Assembly: GCA_013151315.1 (NCBI GenBank)
Contig: JAADIN010000236.1
Coordinates: forward strand, 1 to 14,103
Source: Planctomycetota bacterium
GTDB taxonomy: Bacteria > Planctomycetota > Planctomycetia > Pirellulales > Lacipirellulaceae
Direction: 5' to 3'
Length of the DNA stretch: 14,103 nt
In this document: one piece after another, positions 12,774-14,103 of the stretch
How the letters are laid out: each line of letters opens with the position of its first letter
Numbering within the stretch: position 1 is the stretch's first letter
The notes under the pieces: model-generated
Told to the model about the DNA's origin: nothing
Databases searched by the model: none
The model's input: only the letters and a program-made list of their open reading frames with translations
Program-made: the position numbers and the translations under genes

Positions 12774-13472
12774 GTGCCTATAAAACCCTCGAAGCTGCGA
12801 CAGCAACTGGCCCTCGAGGCGGCTCGGCTCATTCGCGAGGACCCGAGTCGTCGCTACTCCGACGCAAGGCAACTTGCCACCGAGCGCCTCTGTTCGGGCG
12901 AAATTCGGCCGAGAGACTTGCCGCTCGACGCCGAGGTGGTATTCCAACTGAAAGAGCTGACGAAAGCCGCGGCGGGCCCCGATTGGGAACAGCGTTTCGA
13001 AAGATATGCTGAATTGCTTCGGCCGCTGGCTGACATCAACCAAGACCTGGTCCAGCATCCTGAGGGCGACGTGCTCTACCATAGCCTGCAAGTTTTTGCG
13101 CTGGCTAGCGATCGCTTGCCTTACGACGAAGAGTTTCTAACGGCTGCACTTTTGCATGACGTAGGCATGGCGATCGAGCGGCACGACAGCGTCGCTGCGG
13201 GACTCAAGGCGTTAGAAGGGCTCGTTTCTTCAAGGACCGCTTGGTTCATTGAGAATTTGCCAGTTGCCGAGGGCTTGGCGAGGGGGACGCTTGGGATGCG
13301 AGGCCGGCGCCGTCTGAATGCCTCGCCCGACTCGGAGGAATTATCGCTCTTAGCCGAGTGCGATCGAGATGGCCGCAAGCGTGGCGCCAGGGTTTGGGAT
13401 ATTGAGGACGCGATTGAGAAAATCCGCGATCTTAGCCAGCTTGATGAGTGCAATGGATTGGTGGATACTTGA
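12774..13472 (+). CDS. HD-domain metal-dependent phosphohydrolase, function unknown
   Basis: 232 residues, no signal peptide or membrane segment. The N-terminal helix region (LRQQLALEAARLI...RQLATERLC, 8-40) resembles a conserved N-terminus of uncharacterised proteins allied to nucleotidyltransferases. The HD domain starts near H103 (HPEGDVLYHSLQVFAL), with LTAALLHDVG placing H128-D129, and D197 in LLAECDRDGR as a candidate last ligand, so the metal site seems complete. There is no GYP signature, so it is not a canonical c-di-GMP phosphodiesterase. It might act on nucleotides or RNA ends; I cannot name the substrate. The start is GTG at 12774 without a Shine-Dalgarno; no in-frame ATG gives a better N-terminus. 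It lies between two palindromic elements, and its only functional link to the HD-GYP gene is the shared superfamily. Confidence 0.8.
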   Translation: MPIKPSKLRQQLALEAARLIREDPSRRYSDARQLATERLCSGEIRPRDLPLDAEVVFQLKELTKAAAGPDWEQRFERYAELLRPLADINQDLVQHPEGDVLYHSLQVFALASDRLPYDEEFLTAALLHDVGMAIERHDSVAAGLKALEGLVSSRTAWFIENLPVAEGLARGTLGMRGRRRLNASPDSEELSLLAECDRDGRKRGARVWDIEDAIEKIRDLSQLDECNGLVDT

Positions 13473-13506
13473 TCGCCGATCCGTTTCTGCAGGCGTGAAT
13501 CTTGAT

Positions 13507-13643
13507 CCTAGTGCTTTGTCACCGCTAAAATTTGGGGTTCACCCCAATTAGCCGTTTTGGCGCTAGCCACGGTTTTTTCCACTCCAACCGTGGCTAGCGC
13601 CAAAACGGCTAATCCCAAAATTAAGCGGTGACAAAACACTAGG
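13507..13643. mobile_element. 137-bp MITE-like palindromic element
   Basis: The whole segment is one inverted repeat: 13507-13574 pairs with 13586-13643 around an 11-base loop. The inner 28 positions match perfectly, the outer 30 have three mismatches, and the left arm has an extra 10 bases that form a minihairpin GGGGTTCACCCC (13534-13545). The ends read CCTAGTG...CACTAGG; CTAG at both ends could be a target duplication, or just part of the palindrome. It encodes no protein. These properties fit a non-autonomous miniature inverted-repeat element; the parent transposase is not in the window. Confidence 0.75.
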
Positions 13644-13645
13644 AG
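13641..13645 (+). promoter_or_regulatory. Shine-Dalgarno of the CPXCG gene, overlapping the MITE end
   Basis: AGGAG lies 9 bases before the GTG at 13655. Its first three bases are the terminal AGG of the palindromic element, so part of the ribosome binding site could be sequestered in the hairpin. Confidence 0.6.
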
Positions 13646-13654
13646 AATTTTGAG

Positions 13655-13840
13655 GTGATACAGGACGACGCACCATATATCTGCGGGAACTGCGGCGAAG
13701 AGATTGTGGTCCCCATCGACTTCTCCGCCGGCCCGACGCAACAATATACCGAAGATTGCCCCGTTTGCTGCTGTGCAAACCTCCTCCGAATAGAAATTGG
13801 CCAGGAAGGCGAGGTATCGATCGAGAGTGCTCTGGAGTAG
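13655..13840 (+). CDS. Small CPXCG-type cysteine-rich zinc-ribbon protein
   Basis: 61 residues. Two Cys pairs form a likely zinc ribbon: C10-x2-C13 (YICGNCGEEI) and C35-P-V-C38, followed by two more Cys (39, 40). The pattern and length match the CPXCG-motif cysteine-rich family, small cytoplasmic proteins of unknown function. The usual second knuckle is CPxCG or CPxCC; here CPVCCC. The GTG start is supported by AGGAG 9 bases upstream. The C-terminus is acidic (EIGQEGEVSIESALE). The gene directly follows the MITE-like palindrome, so its native promoter may have been displaced or may lie in the element. Confidence 0.82.
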   Translation: MIQDDAPYICGNCGEEIVVPIDFSAGPTQQYTEDCPVCCCANLLRIEIGQEGEVSIESALE

Positions 13841-13871
13841 CCACAGCGCGATGGGGCCGAAGCAAAATCCT

Positions 13872-13915
13872 TTTCCTCCGTGTTTCCTCCGTGTTCAATC
13901 CGTGTTCAATCCGTG
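13872..13915. repeat. Four 11-bp tandem repeats
   Basis: TTTCCTCCGTG occurs twice (13872-13882, 13883-13893), followed by TTCAATCCGTG twice (13894-13904, 13905-13915). All four share the frame TTnnnTCCGTG. The 11-base period is about one helical turn. It lies about 105 bases before the next start codon; function unknown. Confidence 0.85.
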
Positions 13916-14020
13916 GCTTTCCAAAAATGCACCAAAATAATAGGCGAAATACCTGAGCTCGTAGGACTCGTTCCGGCCTGCTATTTTTCATTTCTTGACG
14001 ACTCTCCTTGGGATTCCCAC

Positions 14021-14103
14021 ATGACTCAACCGATCACTGTTACCCCAGGCACCAAAATCCAACTAACCGACTTCGATGCGAATCACCTCGAAGGCGATTG
14101 GAC
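14021..14103 (+). CDS. Partial CDS, N-terminal 27 codons; possibly polyphosphate kinase 2 family
   Basis: An ATG at 14021 opens a frame to the window edge, beginning MTQPITVTPGTKIQL and continuing TDFDANHLEGDW. The pattern V-x-PG-x-K-x-x-L-x-D-x-D resembles the start of PPK2 proteins, which transfer phosphate between polyphosphate and nucleotides. With only 27 residues and no catalytic motif in view, the family is a weak guess. GGGA about 7 bases upstream may serve as the Shine-Dalgarno. Confidence 0.45.
   Translation, partial: MTQPITVTPGTKIQLTDFDANHLEGDW

Noticed and set aside
13872..13915. CRISPR array
   Set aside because: Units are 11 bases and contiguous, with no spacers and no cas genes nearby.

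Overview
The window looks like a piece of a planctomycete chromosome, most likely of the Pirellulales type (Rhodopirellula, Blastopirellula and relatives). The best marker is a DUF1559 protein with a prepilin-type N-terminus and an H-Xn-DG C-terminus, a family hugely expanded in that phylum. Moderately high GC, mostly absent or weak Shine-Dalgarno sequences, GTG starts, and palindromic repeats in many intergenic gaps fit the same picture. Genus and species cannot be read from the sequence.

Layout. (1) 1-417, minus strand: the start of a secreted, Ala-rich protein that runs off the left edge. (2) 418-870: a divergent intergenic region holding a leader hairpin and four different short perfect palindromes. 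(3) 871-3823: a two-gene envelope module. The first gene encodes an exported protein with a long linker carrying repeated S/K-P-F-x-W-S/T-N motifs, followed by an outer-membrane beta-barrel-like domain. The second encodes an exported C39-type papain-fold peptidase. The pairing recalls FapF and FapD of functional-amyloid (Fap) secretion and is the most interesting part of the window. (4) 3936-6115: housekeeping genes ispD (isoprenoid MEP pathway) and tyrS, separated by a short element with 25-bp inverted ends. (5) 6147-7199, minus: the DUF1559 pseudopilin-like protein with a good sigma70-type promoter. (6) 7434-10866: reductive pyrimidine catabolism, with a nitrilase-superfamily amidase (beta-ureidopropionase or N-carbamoylputrescine amidase type) and a PreA-like dihydropyrimidine dehydrogenase on plus, and a convergent dihydropyrimidinase on minus. 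(7) 10867-12604: an intergenic region with palindromes and an orphan terminator-like hairpin, then a membrane-anchored HD-GYP phosphodiesterase. (8) 12618-13840: two palindromic repeat elements around a soluble HD-domain protein, then a small CPXCG zinc-ribbon protein whose ribosome binding site touches the end of a 137-bp MITE-like palindrome. (9) 13841-14103: a four-copy 11-bp tandem repeat and the first 27 codons of a further gene, possibly PPK2-like.

How the genes work together. Dehydrogenase, dihydropyrimidinase and ureidopropionase would together convert uracil or thymine to beta-alanine or beta-aminoisobutyrate plus CO2 and ammonia. The PreA here lacks the ferredoxin domain, has Met where human DPD has its catalytic Cys, and has no PreT partner in the window, so its electron supply and substrate are open questions. 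The barrel and C39 genes are 13 bases apart and probably form one operon for handling a secreted substrate. The secreted protein across the divergent promoter region is a possible but unproven partner. The other genes look like independent units.
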